Assembly (NCBI RefSeq): GCF_014529535.1
Contig: NW_023503501.1
Span: 2,238,150 to 2,302,149 of the forward strand
DNA: 64,000 nucleotides
Direction: 5' to 3'
Origin: Bradysia coprophila
Taxonomy: Eukaryota > Arthropoda > Insecta > Diptera > Sciaridae
Shown here: positions 11,354 to 23,363 of the stretch, piece by piece
How positions within the stretch are numbered: position 1 is the first letter of the stretch
Layout: each line of letters begins with the position of its first letter
The notes under the pieces: generated by a model
Told to the model about the DNA's origin: nothing
Databases searched by the model: none
What the model saw: the letters and a program-made list of their open reading frames with translations, nothing else
Translations under genes and position numbers: made by a program

Positions 11354-14300
11354 ATGAGCCAACTTTACACTAGTTTGGCTGCCTGCACACTTTTACTGCT
11401 GTGTTTCATCAGCCATGGACACGGCGCAGCTGTGATGTCAATTGATTTAGGAAGTGAATGGATGAAAGTAAGTTAGTTAGTGAGCTAATGTGTAGTCCGA
11501 TCTAACATTTTAATTCGTTCATTGCAGATAGGTGTTGTGTCGCCGGGTGTGCCAATGGAAATTGCATTGAATAAAGAATCGAAGAGGAAGACTCCAACTG
11601 TGATAGCGTTTAGGGATGGTGCCCGAATATTCGGCGAAGATGCTCAAACCATGGGATTGAGATTTCCGTCCAATACATTCTTCTATCTGTTCGATTTGCT
11701 GGGCAAAACAGTTGACAATCCCATTGTAGAGTTGTATCGGTGAGTGTTTCCGTTTGCTGATTCCATTGGTTTCCATTTTGAAATTTTGCTTTCGCTGTCG
11801 CAGGAAACGGTTCCCTTACTATGAAATTGTTGGTGACGCCGAACGGAATACCGTTGTGTTCAAATCAGAAGATAATTTGTACTCCGTTGAAGAGCTGGTG
11901 GCACAACTAATTCAAAAGGCTCGGGAATTCGCTGAAGATTCAACAAGTAAGTGCTGCAAATTCTGCTTTGTCCGTTGTTTCCCGCGGCATCCATTTTTGA
12001 AAGCTGTTCCAAATTCGAACTAGAACTAAATCGTCACGTAACGGTGTAGACTTTGGAAAAGGACCTTTGAAACATTATCCAGGGTACATGCTCCAATATC
12101 TTCAAAAGAAGACATTGTTGTTGACTGAAGTTCAATTTCAAACACAAAATTGTGTAGGCTTTCCCAACTTCGTCCGTACCCTTAGATGTGAACTTGGATT
12201 GTCACAAGCGATACAAATTCGTAACATTTATAAGCTAAAGCCTTAGAAGCTTATGCATCACAGGGAGTTGCGGGAACGGACCAAGAAAACCACCCTTTCT
12301 GCCATTATTTCAATATTTTCGTAATTTCGTTTGTGGTGCTCCTCTTTCCCCAAATAGCATTGAAAGACTTTTCTTATACCTGAAATGTCTTCTGTAGACT
12401 TTCACTGACTTGATAAAAACAAGCTAAGAACGTCACTGTTAGGGAATGCAATACCGGAAATATCCACTACCGAATACCGGTATTCGACCAAGAAATACCG
12501 GTGTTAATATTGGAAAATTGGTGATAGTTTTTAAAGAGAAAATGTACGCAAACTACTGTTATTTAAGGGCATCGCGTTTAATTCAGTTTACTCAATGTGT
12601 GCGTTGCGCACTTACTTGATTTGCGGATCTTTCGCGTTTAATTTTGAGTGACAATTGCGACTATTTGTTAGAAACATTCTCTCGTGTTTGGGAGATACCT
12701 TACGGGTTGTTTTTAGCAGAGACCTATTCCTGAAACGTATCCCGGCCAGATTATACACTCTTCGAATTGAATCCTTGTGATAGTTTTCCATAGACGTAAG
12801 ACTTCCGTAAATGCTAGTGAGCGTAAGGGAAAAGCAAAGAAGCCATACCGATCTACAAAAAAATTGATTTTATGAGAAAAGGACTGAAACCAAAAGATAT
12901 CGTTCCATATGAAAAAATTGAGTGATTTTGAAATTTTAATTTCATCCACTCTATTTAACTTCCTTAAAAATCTTTCGCTCATACTTTTATAACTCAAATT
13001 TCAAAGGCGAACGTAAAGTTGAAAAGTGATATGAAAATAACCCAAATAACATCTCCAGTATAATAGTGAATATGGATAATAGAGTGTTTTACTTTGTTAT
13101 AACACTAACGCCAAAAACTAACAAACACTATGAAATTCGGATACGGTAAGTGTAATACTCTATTTGTGACAGTTGGGATCAAAAGTCTATTCAATCTGTC
13201 TATTCCATCTGTCAAAGTGACGTTTTAAACGTCAAACCAAAATTTGTATGTAAAATAGTTGCGAACTCGCTTATTTTTCCTCAATTCTATCAGTGGAATA
13301 GACTCATAGAAAAATAAACGATTTTGTGATTATTTGGCTAAAGTTTTTGGTTTTGACGTTTAAAACGTCACTTTGACAGATGTAATAGACCGACTTTTGA
13401 TCCCAACTGTCACATTTAGTACATAACGCCACACCATACCCGCAAAGCTAATTGTTCTAAATTGTGCAAAATTTCACAACGTAAATCACTCCATAATTCC
13501 TCAGTATTCAGACTTCCGATGCTCAGCAGATGTCACTTTACTCACACCAAAATATGCAGTACTAAAGATCATTTACTGTCAAAACATATGAACGATTTCG
13601 GTTTTATCGAATATATTTAATTTCTGTGATGTTTACGCAACCGAAATATACTTTGAATCACTTCCACTACAATTACACACAAAATAACACTGAATGGCGT
13701 ATCAGGTAAAAATTTAATTAGAATCAACAAAAACTGAATTCCCTCATGCATTTTGACAGTAAATTATCTTTAGTACAGTTGTTGTTTCATACACCTAAGT
13801 CATTTTTTTGTCGGTAGGAGTTGCATACTCGCAATAGGAGATTTGAGCTGTAATTTTATTGAAGCTGATGTGAATAAACTCGTTTTCTGGAGAAACAAAT
13901 CTTGGGTGTAACACCTCATTAAAATACCGAAAATACCGGTATTAATACCAGTATTGGAACTCAAAATACCGAATAGCGGTATTGAAGAAAACTGTACGGT
14001 ATTGCATTACCTAGTCACTGTTTACACTATATGAAAGAACGAATTTTAGGATATTTTCGTTACGCTTCCTCTAGCTTCGTAAAAGAGTAACTTTGTAAAA
14101 TAATAAAAGTCTCGTCATATTTTCGATTCATCTTCACGTCAAGCGTTATTTTACATTTTCCGACGAGGTCTTTCCAACGAGCCCAAAAATCTGAACACTT
14201 TTCGTTGAAATTGTAGGATATTTTCGACAACGCGAAGACCTTTCCAAAGAAAGATGATATTTCAGGAAATATTTGTTTTTGTTTTAATTAAGTCAGTGAA

Positions 14301-17213
14301 AGTCTACAGAAGACATTCAGCTCAATAGCGCAGTGTGTAAGTCGAAACTTCGTATTGAATTGTCAGTTGTGGGTTCGAAACTTAACCGCAACACCTGCTT
14401 CATCAGGTTGTTGTCCACAATAATGGCATCTGATCGAATCGATTACTAGTTTGCGTCTTGGATTTAGTACCGATACGGTCTCTTTGTGTTACATGTTCGT
14501 TGGTAATGTCATTCAGTCAGTTGGGCGAAAAGCCCGTTGATTGTGTGTGCTGTCTTTTAAAAATGGGAAAAGATGAGGACCATATACAAACTTTCACGTT
14601 CAGCTCCACTGGAAGTTGAAGGAATTAAAATAAATGACGAAAATGTTAAGGTAATCGTCTAAAAGATGGTTGTCTTGGTCCATTCCGGCAGCTCCCTCAG
14701 TGAATTTTTTTTTGTCAAGAGTTTACGAGACAACGAATGAATTGCGAAAATACTTACCGTTCTCCGTCTTTTCAGATCAACAAATCACCGAATGTGTCCT
14801 TGTCGTCCCCGGCTACTTCGGCCAAGCCGAACGAAATGCACTTCTCGATGCCGCAAATCTGGCCAACATAAAAGTGCTCCAGTTGATAAACGACTATTCG
14901 GCCGTTGCCTTGAATTACGGCATTTTCCGTCGCAAAGAGATGAACGAAACGGCCCAGTATTTCGTCTTCTACGATATGGGAGCGTACAAGACATCGGCGG
15001 CTGTGGTTAGCTATCAGTTGGTGAAGGATAAGGCTACGCGCGAAACGAATCCGGTCATTCAAGTGTTGGGTGTCGGATACGATCGGACGCTGGGCGGTTT
15101 GGAAATGCAGCTACGTTTGCGTGACTATTTGGCTACGGAATTCAATAATATGAAAAAGACCAAAACGGATGTTTTCACATCGCCCAGAGCGTTGGCCAAA
15201 TTGTTCAAGGAAGCCGGTCGTGTGAAGAATGTTCTTAGCGCAAATGTTAATCATTTCGCCCAAATTGAGGGTCTGCTGGACGAGCAAGATTTCAAATTCC
15301 AAGTGACCAGAGAGAAATTCGAAGAATTGTGTAAAGATTTATTTGAACGGGTGGCTGCACCGCTGCAACAGGCATTAACCACATCCGGATTGGCATTGGA
15401 GAATGTCAATCAAGTGATTTTATTCGGTGGTGGAACTCGTGTGCCAAAGGTTCAAGAAGTGCTTCGCAATGCTATCAATCAGGACCTTGGAAAGAATATA
15501 AACATGGACGAGGCTGCTGCTATGGGAGCTGTATACAAAGCTGCCGATCTGGCGATGGGCTTCAAGGTGAAAAAATTTGTAAGCAAGGACGCTGTCATCT
15601 TTCCGATTCAGGTGACATTCGAACGGGAAGGTGAAAGTGGCAATGTTAAGTTGGTACGACGCAGTCTTTTCGGCCCAATGAATCCGTATCCACAGAAGAA
15701 AGTCATCACCTTCAACAAGCACACCGACGATTTTTCATTCAACGTTAACTATGCCGAACTGGACCACTTACGTGCGGATGAGCTGCAACGATTGGGCTCG
15801 TTCAATTTGACGAAGGTGAGCTTGAGCGACGTTGCCAACATCATTCAAACGAATTCCGGTGATGCTATTGAATCGAAAGGAATAAAAGCTCATTTCACCA
15901 TGGACGAATCGGGATTGTTCACATGCACCGGCATTGAACTTGTTGTAGAGAAAACTGTTATTGAAACGGAAGACGAGGGAACACTGTCGAAACTGGGCAG
16001 CACAATAAGCAAATTGTTTTCGAGCGGAAAAGATGCTGAAGAGGGTGAAAATGGTCAGAACACGGAAGAACCATCTACAACCGACGATAAAGCTAAGACC
16101 GATGCACCGGAAACCAGCACGGATAAGTCAACTACTGACACAAAAGATAAAGCGGACGAATCCAGCAAAGAGCCACCAGTCGACGAAACAAAGTCGAAGG
16201 AAACAAAATCCAAAGAATCCCAAGATAAGGACGAAGCGAAGTCAAAGGAGGAAACTAAGGCCAAAGACAAGTCAGAAGACGTTAAGGTCGAAGAAGTTAA
16301 ACCGAAAATTGTAACCGTTAAAGAGAAAATTCCGAACAAAGTGGAAACACTGTTCGCAGTTCGATTGGATGGAGAGAAATTGGAGGCAATCAGAAAGAAG
16401 GTCGACGATCTGAATGCATTGGAGAAACGAATCGTACGTCGAGAGACCGCTATGAATGCATTGGAAACGTTTGTGATCGATTCCAATCAGAAACTCGATG
16501 AGGAAGAATATGCTAGCTGTGCCACCGAAGAAGAAATCGAAGCCGTACGGAAAGCTTGTGCAGATGTATCGGAATGGATGTACGAGGATGGTGAAAATGC
16601 TGAGGCTGAAGTTTACGAAGATAAACTAAAGGAACTGGAAAAACTGACCAACGACATCTACGCAAGGCACTGGGAACATACTGAACGCCCGGATGCGTTG
16701 AATATGCTTAATCAAGTATTAAATGGTTCGTCGTCATTCCTTCTGACGGCTAAAAACTTTACCAAAGAAGTCGATCCGGAGAAGGACATATTTACGGCCG
16801 TTGAGATCGCTTCATTGGAGAAGATAATCACAACCACTCAAGCATGGCTTGTGGAGGAATTGGAAGCTCAAAATGTTCTAGCTAGAAATCAACCCGTTCG
16901 CTTGACCGTGAAATCGATTAGCGAGAAAATGGCCAGTGTCGATCGTGAGGTGAAGTATCTGGTGAACAAAATGAAAATTTGGAAGCCAAAGATCGTTGAG
17001 GATTCGTTGAAAAAGTTGAAAGATTTGAATGCAACGAAAGTGGAGAGAAACGAAACGGCCGAAGACGGTGGCGATCAGATCGAGACTCCGGAAGTTGTTG
17101 ATACCGAGACCGACGGAAATGCGGACTTCAAAGAAGCGAGTGAAGATTTTGAAAATATCATCAAAGCGACTGAAACCAACAACGAAAACGATGAACAACA
17201 CAGTGAACTGTAA
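11354..17213 (+). CDS. HYOU1: Hypoxia up-regulated protein 1 / Grp170 (ER Hsp110-type chaperone), 968 aa
   Basis: This is an ER-lumen Hsp70-superfamily protein, known as a holdase and a nucleotide exchange factor for BiP. Coding exons are 11354-11467, 11528-11739, 11804-11946 and 14776-17213; all junctions are GT/AG and the phases close to one frame. Residues 1-25 form a signal peptide (hydrophobic LLLLCFIS core). The ATPase domain follows with SIDLGSEW near residue 30, [38 protein letters not shown] and [16 protein letters not shown]. Next come a beta domain, a long acidic/lysine-rich loop (about residues 570-670, D/E/K/S/T-rich) and a helical C-terminal domain. Length is close to vertebrate HYOU1 (~1000 aa). 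The C-terminus is HSEL, a weak version of the usual KDEL/NDEL retrieval signal. The third intron (2829 bp) is filled with mobile DNA. Confidence 0.95.
13166..13413. mobile_element. Foldback MITE, 248 bp
   Basis: The inverted ends GTGACAGTTGGGATCAAAAG match over at least 20 bp. ATTT occurs on both outer sides (13162-13165 and 13414-13417) and may be the target duplication. An inner inverted pair built on GACGTTTTAAACGTC and TGACAGAT extends the stem. It is nested in the hAT-like element in HYOU1 intron 3. Confidence 0.8.
13559..13776. mobile_element. Foldback MITE, 218 bp
   Basis: The ends read GTACTAAAGATCATTTACTG and its near reverse complement (CAGTAAATTATCTTTAGTAC). There is no coding capacity. 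It is nested in the hAT-like element of HYOU1 intron 3. Confidence 0.7.
14324..14450 (+). mobile_element. tRNA-derived SINE-like head
   Basis: TAGCGCAGTGTGTAAG at about 14326 resembles a polymerase III A box, and GGTTCGAAAC at 14372-14381 is a near-perfect B box; the 46 bp between them is a normal distance. The surrounding bases do not fold as an intact tRNA. The 3' limit is uncertain and may reach about 14560. It sits in HYOU1 intron 3. Confidence 0.5.
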
Positions 17214-17603
17214 TTGGAGAGTGGTCCCAACCACATGGTCTAATAATAGTTTAGTCCAAAATTAGGAATTTTTTAATTTATTTTTTTAGTTAATTTAACT
17301 GAAAACCCAGCACAATGATCAGAATGTGAGGCCTTGCTGATTGAGTTTTGTAAATAGTTTTTTTTTCTTCTTCTTTCATTCAAATGCAGTGAAGTTCCAA
17401 ATTTGTTCGAAATTTTCGTTTTTCCATTTTGAATTATTCCACCACTCCACCACACTCATCGTTTTTAAGTCACTTAAGTGATCCGTCACCAGCAGATTCA
17501 ATTAAATTTTAAGGTAATTAAGTTCATTCCGCCGGCTCGTATAAAGACGACAGCTACAGATAATTTGGATTTAATTTTAGCATTCTTGTGATGATTGAAA
17601 CTG

Positions 17604-17609
17604 AATAAA
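17604..17609 (+). terminator. Candidate HYOU1 polyadenylation signal
   Basis: AATAAA lies about 390 bp after the HYOU1 stop codon and is followed by a T-rich stretch. It is the first canonical hexamer downstream of the stop that I found. Confidence 0.55.
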
Positions 17610-17689
17610 AGATAAGAGTTTTTCTTACCGATGTTCTCGTTTCAATTTCGAAGGTGATTTTGGTTCCAGATTTCTTTCATAAAGCAACT

Positions 17690-18370
17690 CGACCTTCTAC
17701 TACTAATGATAGCCGTTAAGTGTCGCCAAGTTTTTTTTTGGCGATTCATCACACTCACTCTAGCGATTTTTCTTGGCATTTTTAGTTTCGTAAATTACCA
17801 AGAAAAATCGCAAAAATGTGAAGAGGTATTTTTATACGAAATGTATTTCAACGAGAGAATAGTCATAGACAGTAAGACGTTTTATCTACAGTCTTTTTCG
17901 AGCAGGCAAAAAGCGACCTGTTCACTTTGGCGTTTCTTCCCATTCTGGAGATTTTTCTAAGCGTTCATTCACACTTTGACGATTTTTCTTGGAGATATTT
18001 GTTAAGCCAAAAATGATGAGTTGCCAAAAAAAACTCGTGAAAATGAGAAGAAAACACAAGAAAAATGACTAGAGTGTGAAGAAACGTTTTTGCTTGCTCG
18101 AAAAAGATCTTAAATAAAGCGTTTTGTGTTTCTTCTCACCTTGGCGAGTTTTCTTAACGATTTAACAAATCAGCCAAAAATGATTGAATGCCGAGAAAAA
18201 TCGCCAGAGTGTGAAGAAACACCAAGAAAAATCGCCAGAAATACAAAGTTTCCATTGTTTATGTTTCTTGGCGTCTCCACTTTGGCGATTTTTCTTGGCG
18301 TTTCCTCACACTTTGCTGATTTTTAATTTTTTTTTTAGTCGTTTGACTTTGGCGATTCTTGAAAGTTTAA
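17690..18370. repeat. Cluster of TTTGGCGATTTTTCTTGG motifs, block 1
   Basis: A ~20 bp motif built on ACTTTGGCGATTTTTCTTGG occurs many times in both orientations, separated by irregular spacers that often contain TTGATTTAACAAATC-like or GAAGAAAC-like strings. A second block lies at 21750-22430. The irregular mixing of orientations is unlike a normal satellite and allows many small hairpins. Confidence 0.75.
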
Positions 18371-18413
18371 CAACTCTGACCGCTGTCGTCGATGCTTCTT
18401 ATTAATGTTCATC

Positions 18414-19541
18414 TAGTGAATGCAACCGGTAATCAAAAACCGGTAATGGCTATTACCGTTTACCGGTAAATAATGCTTAGTTTCTTCTTACTAAAAAAGT
18501 ACTCCGTGTGAGAGACAAAATTGAATTTTTTAAATTTTTTCTCTATTTATTTGACAGCTCGCTCTCTCACTGATCTCTCACGGAGTACTTTTTGTTGAGT
18601 GGAATGGAAACTTAAGTGCCCACTCCACTCAACAAAAAGTACTCCGTTAGAGAGCCGTGATAGAGCGAGCTGTCAAATAAACAAAGGAAAAATTGAAAAA
18701 ATTCAATTTTGTCTTTCACACGGAGTACTTTTTTGGTAAGAGGAAACTAAGCATTAATCATAGTCTCGAAAATAAGCGAATTTAAATTGCAAAATTACTC
18801 GAGATTATAGTTTACTCAAATAATAATGCGTGATATCGATAGAGTCAATCCAACAACATTATCGTCTTTAACTTCTATTACAAAATATTGAGAACTTACA
18901 AAGTCTAAGAAATGGATATCTAGCCTGCCCAGGTTCACCAATGAAATGAAACCCGAGAAGACAAATTGCAACATAGAATCAAACTGAATATCAACCGTTC
19001 AAATATCGAATTGTGATTTGTCACTTGTATTTTGTATGACATTTTTGATGTGACATTACGAGTTTGTGAAGAAACTCGGAAATTGAGTCGCTCAAGTTTG
19101 ATTTCCACTTCAAAATTTTCATCGTAAGAACACATCTTAACGAGAGAGACGAAGTTCAACCAATAGAAATCCTTCACGGTGCTCTCTTACGGCAAACATT
19201 TTTAAATGGAAACCAGTTTTAACTTCTAGATTGAAGAAAAATTTTCACCGTAAAATTTAACTAAAAAAACGTGAGATACATTTAAAGAAGTGATGAACAT
19301 TTTCAAGTAAAATTTTATGAACAAAATCATTTTTTAGTTTCAAATTAAACGTACGTTTGTCATGAAGCTGATTAAACTTTAAACAAAGCTAATATTTTGA
19401 GTTTTTTCATTATAAAATTGAACTTAATTGGCCGTTTTGTATGCAATATAGATTACCGGTAATTTACCGGTAAATTTTCTAGAAAATTTCGGTAATACCG
19501 TTTACCGGTATTTAAAAAAGAGACGGTAATTGCATTCACTA
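18414..19541. mobile_element. Non-autonomous hAT-like element, 1128 bp
   Basis: Perfect 12 bp inverted ends TAGTGAATGCAA are flanked by the 8 bp duplication TGTTCATC at 18406-18413 and 19542-19549. Subterminal ACCGGTAAT motifs cluster at both ends, as in the element at 12440-14013. There is no transposase. A foldback element is nested at 18471-18756. Confidence 0.88.
18471..18756. mobile_element. Foldback MITE, 286 bp
   Basis: Ends TAATGCTTAG/CTAAGCATTA bound long arms containing AAAAAGTACTCCGTGTGAGAG and TGACAGCTCGCTCT segments that reappear reversed. The whole element can fold into one hairpin. A single-arm relative is at 43316-43435. Confidence 0.8.
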
Positions 19542-19590
19542 TGTTCATCATAAGTTGTCACCACAAAGTTCTTATATCTGTCATATTTAA

Positions 19591-19928
19591 TAGCCCTACT
19601 CACGTTAAAAAAATTTGGTTCAGATCCTTCGGAGGAATGTCGATTTCGTTTCTTTATCGAATCCTAAACAATTCTCTAGAACATCATAATTGACAAAAAA
19701 TTGTTTCCGAGTCGCGCAACGCAATCGAAAATGCATGCGTTTCTCTGCGTTACCATGCGTTTCTATGCGTTTTCATGTAAACTTCAAATGCGTTGCGCGA
19801 CTCGGAAACAATTTTTTGTCAATTTTGATGTTCTAGAGAATTGTTTAGGATTCGATAAAGAAACGAAATCGACATTCCTCCATTCCTCCTGACATCTGAA
19901 CCAATTTTTTTTAACGTGAGTAGGGCTA
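19591..19928. mobile_element. Foldback MITE with 8 bp target duplication, 338 bp
   Basis: The ends TAGCCCTACTCACGTTAAAA are inverted and the arms match over about 120 bp, around a loop with repeated ATGCGTTT strings. ATATTTAA flanks it at 19583-19590 and 19929-19936. The 8 bp duplication and TAG-type end suggest hAT mobilisation. Confidence 0.87.
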
Positions 19929-19979
19929 ATATTTAAGTCGATATTTATTAGCGTGTAACGTTTTAAGACCTGCGGGTAG

Positions 19980-20099
19980 GGTGTTGAGGAATCTCGCGCC
20001 GCGTCATTCACAATAACCCACAAAGTGACACTTTCCTTATACAAAATGTGTCATTTTGTCAATTATTGTGAATGACGCGGCGCGAAATTCCTAGCAGCC
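19980..20099. mobile_element. 120 bp hairpin MITE
   Basis: The 8 bp duplication GCGGGTAG lies at 19972-19979 and 20100-20107. The arms match over a long stem (AATCTCGCGCCGCGTCATTC and its reverse). The start GGTGTTGAGGAATCTCGC resembles the MITE at 4083-4226, so the two belong to one family. Confidence 0.82.
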
Positions 20100-20107
20100 G
20101 CGGGTAG

Positions 20108-20424
20108 GTTCGATGCAGAATGTTCCCCTGATCACGAACATAATAAAAAAAAAAATGAAGTTCGAAGCTCCCATGCGCACATCTGAAAACCTTTTTTGGT
20201 CACAAAGTGGCATACTTTAAAATTCAGAAAAAATTCGGCTCACCGATGAAAAATTGCAAAAAGTGCTCACGGCCATGACTTTTTCAGAAGTTTTATTTTG
20301 GATTTAAAGCTATCTGAAATCTGTGACTGGAAAGCGAAATAGTCGTGTCATAGAATATTACAGTCATGTCTGTTCGTCGTTTACCAATTGAGAGTGTGAA
20401 TAAAAAACGAAAAGCAATTTTGCT
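20108..20424. other. Unassigned spacer
   Basis: AT-rich sequence between two repeat elements. I see no gene or defined repeat. Confidence 0.4.
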
Positions 20425-23285
20425 ACAGTCGAAGAAATTTAGTTTTCGGGTTTTCCAAAGATATTAATCTTATTTAACCCACACTTTATCCCACAACAAT
20501 GGAATCCACAAATTTAAATTTAGTTAACACAACGGTCACAATGACGGCGCTGCAGTCATGATTTCAAAATGTGATATAGGGTGGATAAACTAAGTTTTGG
20601 TTTTGGTTACATTTTCTCTTGGTTTTAAATTATTACATCAGGCTTCTAAATTAAGAGTACCTTTATGCAATATAAACCGTTTGAGTTTGAAAAAAGATGT
20701 TTTGTATCAGTGAACGATATAGGAAAGCGTTCAGTACGTCTCAACATACAAAATAACGTAAAATATAATTGTACATTTAGCCACCCTACGTCCGTCATCG
20801 CTTCTATTGTCTTCAAAAACATATTGTGTGCTTGTCATGATATGTATCAGACGTTTGTTTATTTATGTGTCTCATCTAAAATACTGGCCAGCAAAATTTT
20901 GATCATTAAATTCAACGGCCAAATTGATCTAAATGTTAAAATAATTGTGAATAATAGTGAAGTTAATGTGGTTTTGTTTTCTCTTCATAAAGGAATTTGC
21001 ATCAGTTCGATGTAAAGTGCGGAGCACCATTAGAAAAAAAAAACTTGTCGCTGAAGAATGATCAAAAAGTTGCTGGACGCAGTAGCTACAATTAATGCTT
21101 TGCAGGATATAGAATAAAAATTAGACTAAAGGCTTTTTTTTAAACGAAACGCAGATTCGGAACATTCTTTTTCGCCAAATTACAATTTGGCATAGGAAAT
21201 AAATTCTTTGTATAAGTGAAGCTCATGATTGAGCTCAATCATGAAAACAGAATCTGGTCAGGAATAAGATAAGAATATGAATATATGACGAACTTCAAAG
21301 TTCCTGATTTATAATCCTGAGATGCCTGCTCATGCAATTATGCGATTTACGATTTCCAAAGAATTTTAATATCAAATTTTAGACAAAATAACAATTTCCA
21401 AGTCGGTTTTCTATTTGATTTATTTGATGTATTTCCGACCTCGTTCTAGGGTAATAAAATTTTCAGTGGATTATTTGTAACTTCATGAAAATATTAAGAT
21501 GGAAAACCTCAGAAACATTCACATAAAAATTATGTTTTCCTAACTAATGTTGAAATATCTTTTTTGCACTCATTAGGAACTTAGGAAAATAACTACTGGG
21601 CAGTCGAGACGGTTTACTTGTAGTCCGAAATTATATTTTGGCTTCGTAGAACACAGATAAACACAAGAGAGAGGAATTATATGATATGCAGTACATACTG
21701 TCCCGTACAATCTTTTTCTAAATAAAAGTTATAGTCAAATCGACAATATTGTATTATTTGGCGATTTGTCATATTTTGGAGTTTCTTCACACTTTGGCGA
21801 TTTTTCTTGACAATTCATCATATTTAGTTGATTTGTTAAATCATCAAGAAAAGTCTCAGAAGTGTGAAGAAACGCCATAAAGACAAATTTTCAATTCTCT
21901 ATGATCCTTGGAGTTTCTTTACTCTTTGGCGATATTTCTTGGTTTTTCTTCACATTATGGCGATTTTTCTTGTTGATTTAACAAATCAACCATAATGATG
22001 AATTGCCAAGAAAAATCGATAGAGTGTGAAGAGAAAAATCGCCAGAGTGTGAGGAAACGCCAAAGTGTAAAAATACGTTTTTGAAATGTCTCTACATTAT
22101 CTTTCGTAAAATGATAGTGTCCTCGGGATCTTTCGTTAAAGTATGAATTCCCTAGGATCGAACAAGATGCCGTTACCTGACGTAAAATAAGAGTTTCCTT
22201 AGGATCGAACCAGGCAGCTTTTCGTAACTTTTATAAAAGGATAGATTCACTAGCTTCGAACAAATAACGCCTTTTAGATAAATTTCGTAAAAGGATAAAT
22301 TTCCAAGGATTTGTTTAATCACCACGAAGAATCGCCAAAGTGTGAAGAAACGCAACAAAGACAAATTTATCAATCTTTGTTTTTGCCGGCGTTTCTTCAT
22401 CCCTTGCCAATTTTTTACTTTTGGCGATTCTTCATGGGAATCATGATTAATGACGGCTACGAGCTTTAGCGAAAACGAATGAGATGTTCCGATCCGAATC
22501 TGCGAGCGAACTTCCGTTTCGTTAAAAAAAACCTTTAGTTGAAATGATGATGATGAAGATTTCAAATGGACGGCTCTTGGTGTTTCTCTAATTTTTATTC
22601 TATATCCTGCAAAGCATTAATTGTAGCTACTGCGTCCAGCAACTTTTTGATCATTCTTCAGCGACAAGTTTTTTTTCTAATGGTGCTCCGCACTTTACAT
22701 CGAACTGATGCAAATTCCTTTATGCAGAGAAAACAAAACCACATTAACTTCACTATTATTCACAATTATTTTAACATTTTGATCAATTTTGCCGTTGAAT
22801 TTAATGATCAAAATTTTGCTGGCCAGCATTTTAGATGAGACACATAAATAAACAAACGTCTGATACATATCATGACAAGCACACAATATGCTTTTGAAGA
22901 CAATAGAAGCGATGACGGACGTAGGGTGGCTAAATGTTCAATTATATTTTACGTTCTTTTGTATGTTGAGACGTACTGAACGCTTTCCTATATCGTTCAC
23001 TGATACAAAACATCTTTTTTCAAACTCAAACGGTTTATATTGCATAAATTTACTCTTAATTTAGAAGCCTGATGTAATAATTTAAAACCAAGAGAAAATG
23101 TAACCAAAACCAAAATTTAGTTTATCCACCCTATATCACATTTTGAAATCGTGACTGCAGCGCCGTCATTGCGACCGCTGAGTTAACTAAATTTAAATTT
23201 GTGGATTCCATTGTTGTGGGATAAAGTGTGGGTTAAATAAGATTAATATCTTTGGAAAACCCGAAAACTAAATTTCTTCGACTGT
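20425..23285. mobile_element. Large foldback element with ~700 bp arms
   Basis: Left arm 20425-21124 and right arm 22588-23285 are highly similar inverted copies, both starting from ACAGTCGAAG. The 1.46 kb centre carries motif block 2 of the TTTGGCGATTTTTCTTGG cluster. A 116-codon ORF in the left arm (20665-21015) is only partly kept in the right arm (63 codons) and has no recognisable domain. The right end lies only about 80 bp from the TANGO2 stop codon. No target duplication was identified. Confidence 0.75.
21750..22430. repeat. Cluster of TTTGGCGATTTTTCTTGG motifs, block 2
   Basis: Same dispersed motif as at 17690-18370, again in both orientations, in the centre of the large foldback element. 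Some copies are degraded, and one region contains several CCTAGGATCGAAC-like strings (22110-22290). Confidence 0.7.
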
Positions 23286-23363
23286 ACGAAATTTAATTTT
23301 AACTAAAATCAATCGTCTGAACGCAGTTTGAATTGGTAGCTCAAAAAGGTTCAATCTAACCAC

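Larger units (their letters stand above)
12440..14013. mobile_element. Non-autonomous hAT-like element, 1574 bp
   Basis: The termini are TAGGGAATGCAATACCGG at the left and, read inward from the right, TAGGTAATGCAATACCGT. The 8 bp target duplication GTCACTGT lies at 12432-12439 and 14014-14021. Both ends carry clustered subterminal TACCGGTATT-type motifs. There is no transposase ORF, so it depends on a partner in trans. Two smaller foldback elements (13166-13413 and 13559-13776) are nested inside. It belongs to the same group as 18414-19541, judged by the shared TAG(G/T)GAATGCAA end. Confidence 0.88.
12381..14323. mobile_element. Element with ~33 bp inverted ends in HYOU1 intron 3
   Basis: A segment near 12381-12414 (TGTCTTCTGTAGACTTTCAC...) reappears reversed at about 14291-14322. 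These look like terminal inverted repeats of one inserted element that itself received the hAT-like insertion at 12440-14013. I could not define a target duplication. Confidence 0.6.

Noticed and set aside
14324..14450. A functional tRNA gene
   Set aside because: Pol III boxes are recognisable, but the acceptor and anticodon arms do not pair; a SINE-like remnant fits better.
14670..14775. Taking the ATG at 14670 as the start of an 847-residue protein
   Set aside because: The first 35 codons are intron; an acceptor at 14773-14775 joins in phase to upstream exons that supply the signal peptide and the first part of the ATPase domain.
20665..21015. 116-codon ORF in the left arm of the 2.9 kb foldback
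   Set aside because: The matching inverted arm keeps only 63 codons of it, and there is no recognisable domain; it is most likely chance in a non-coding arm.
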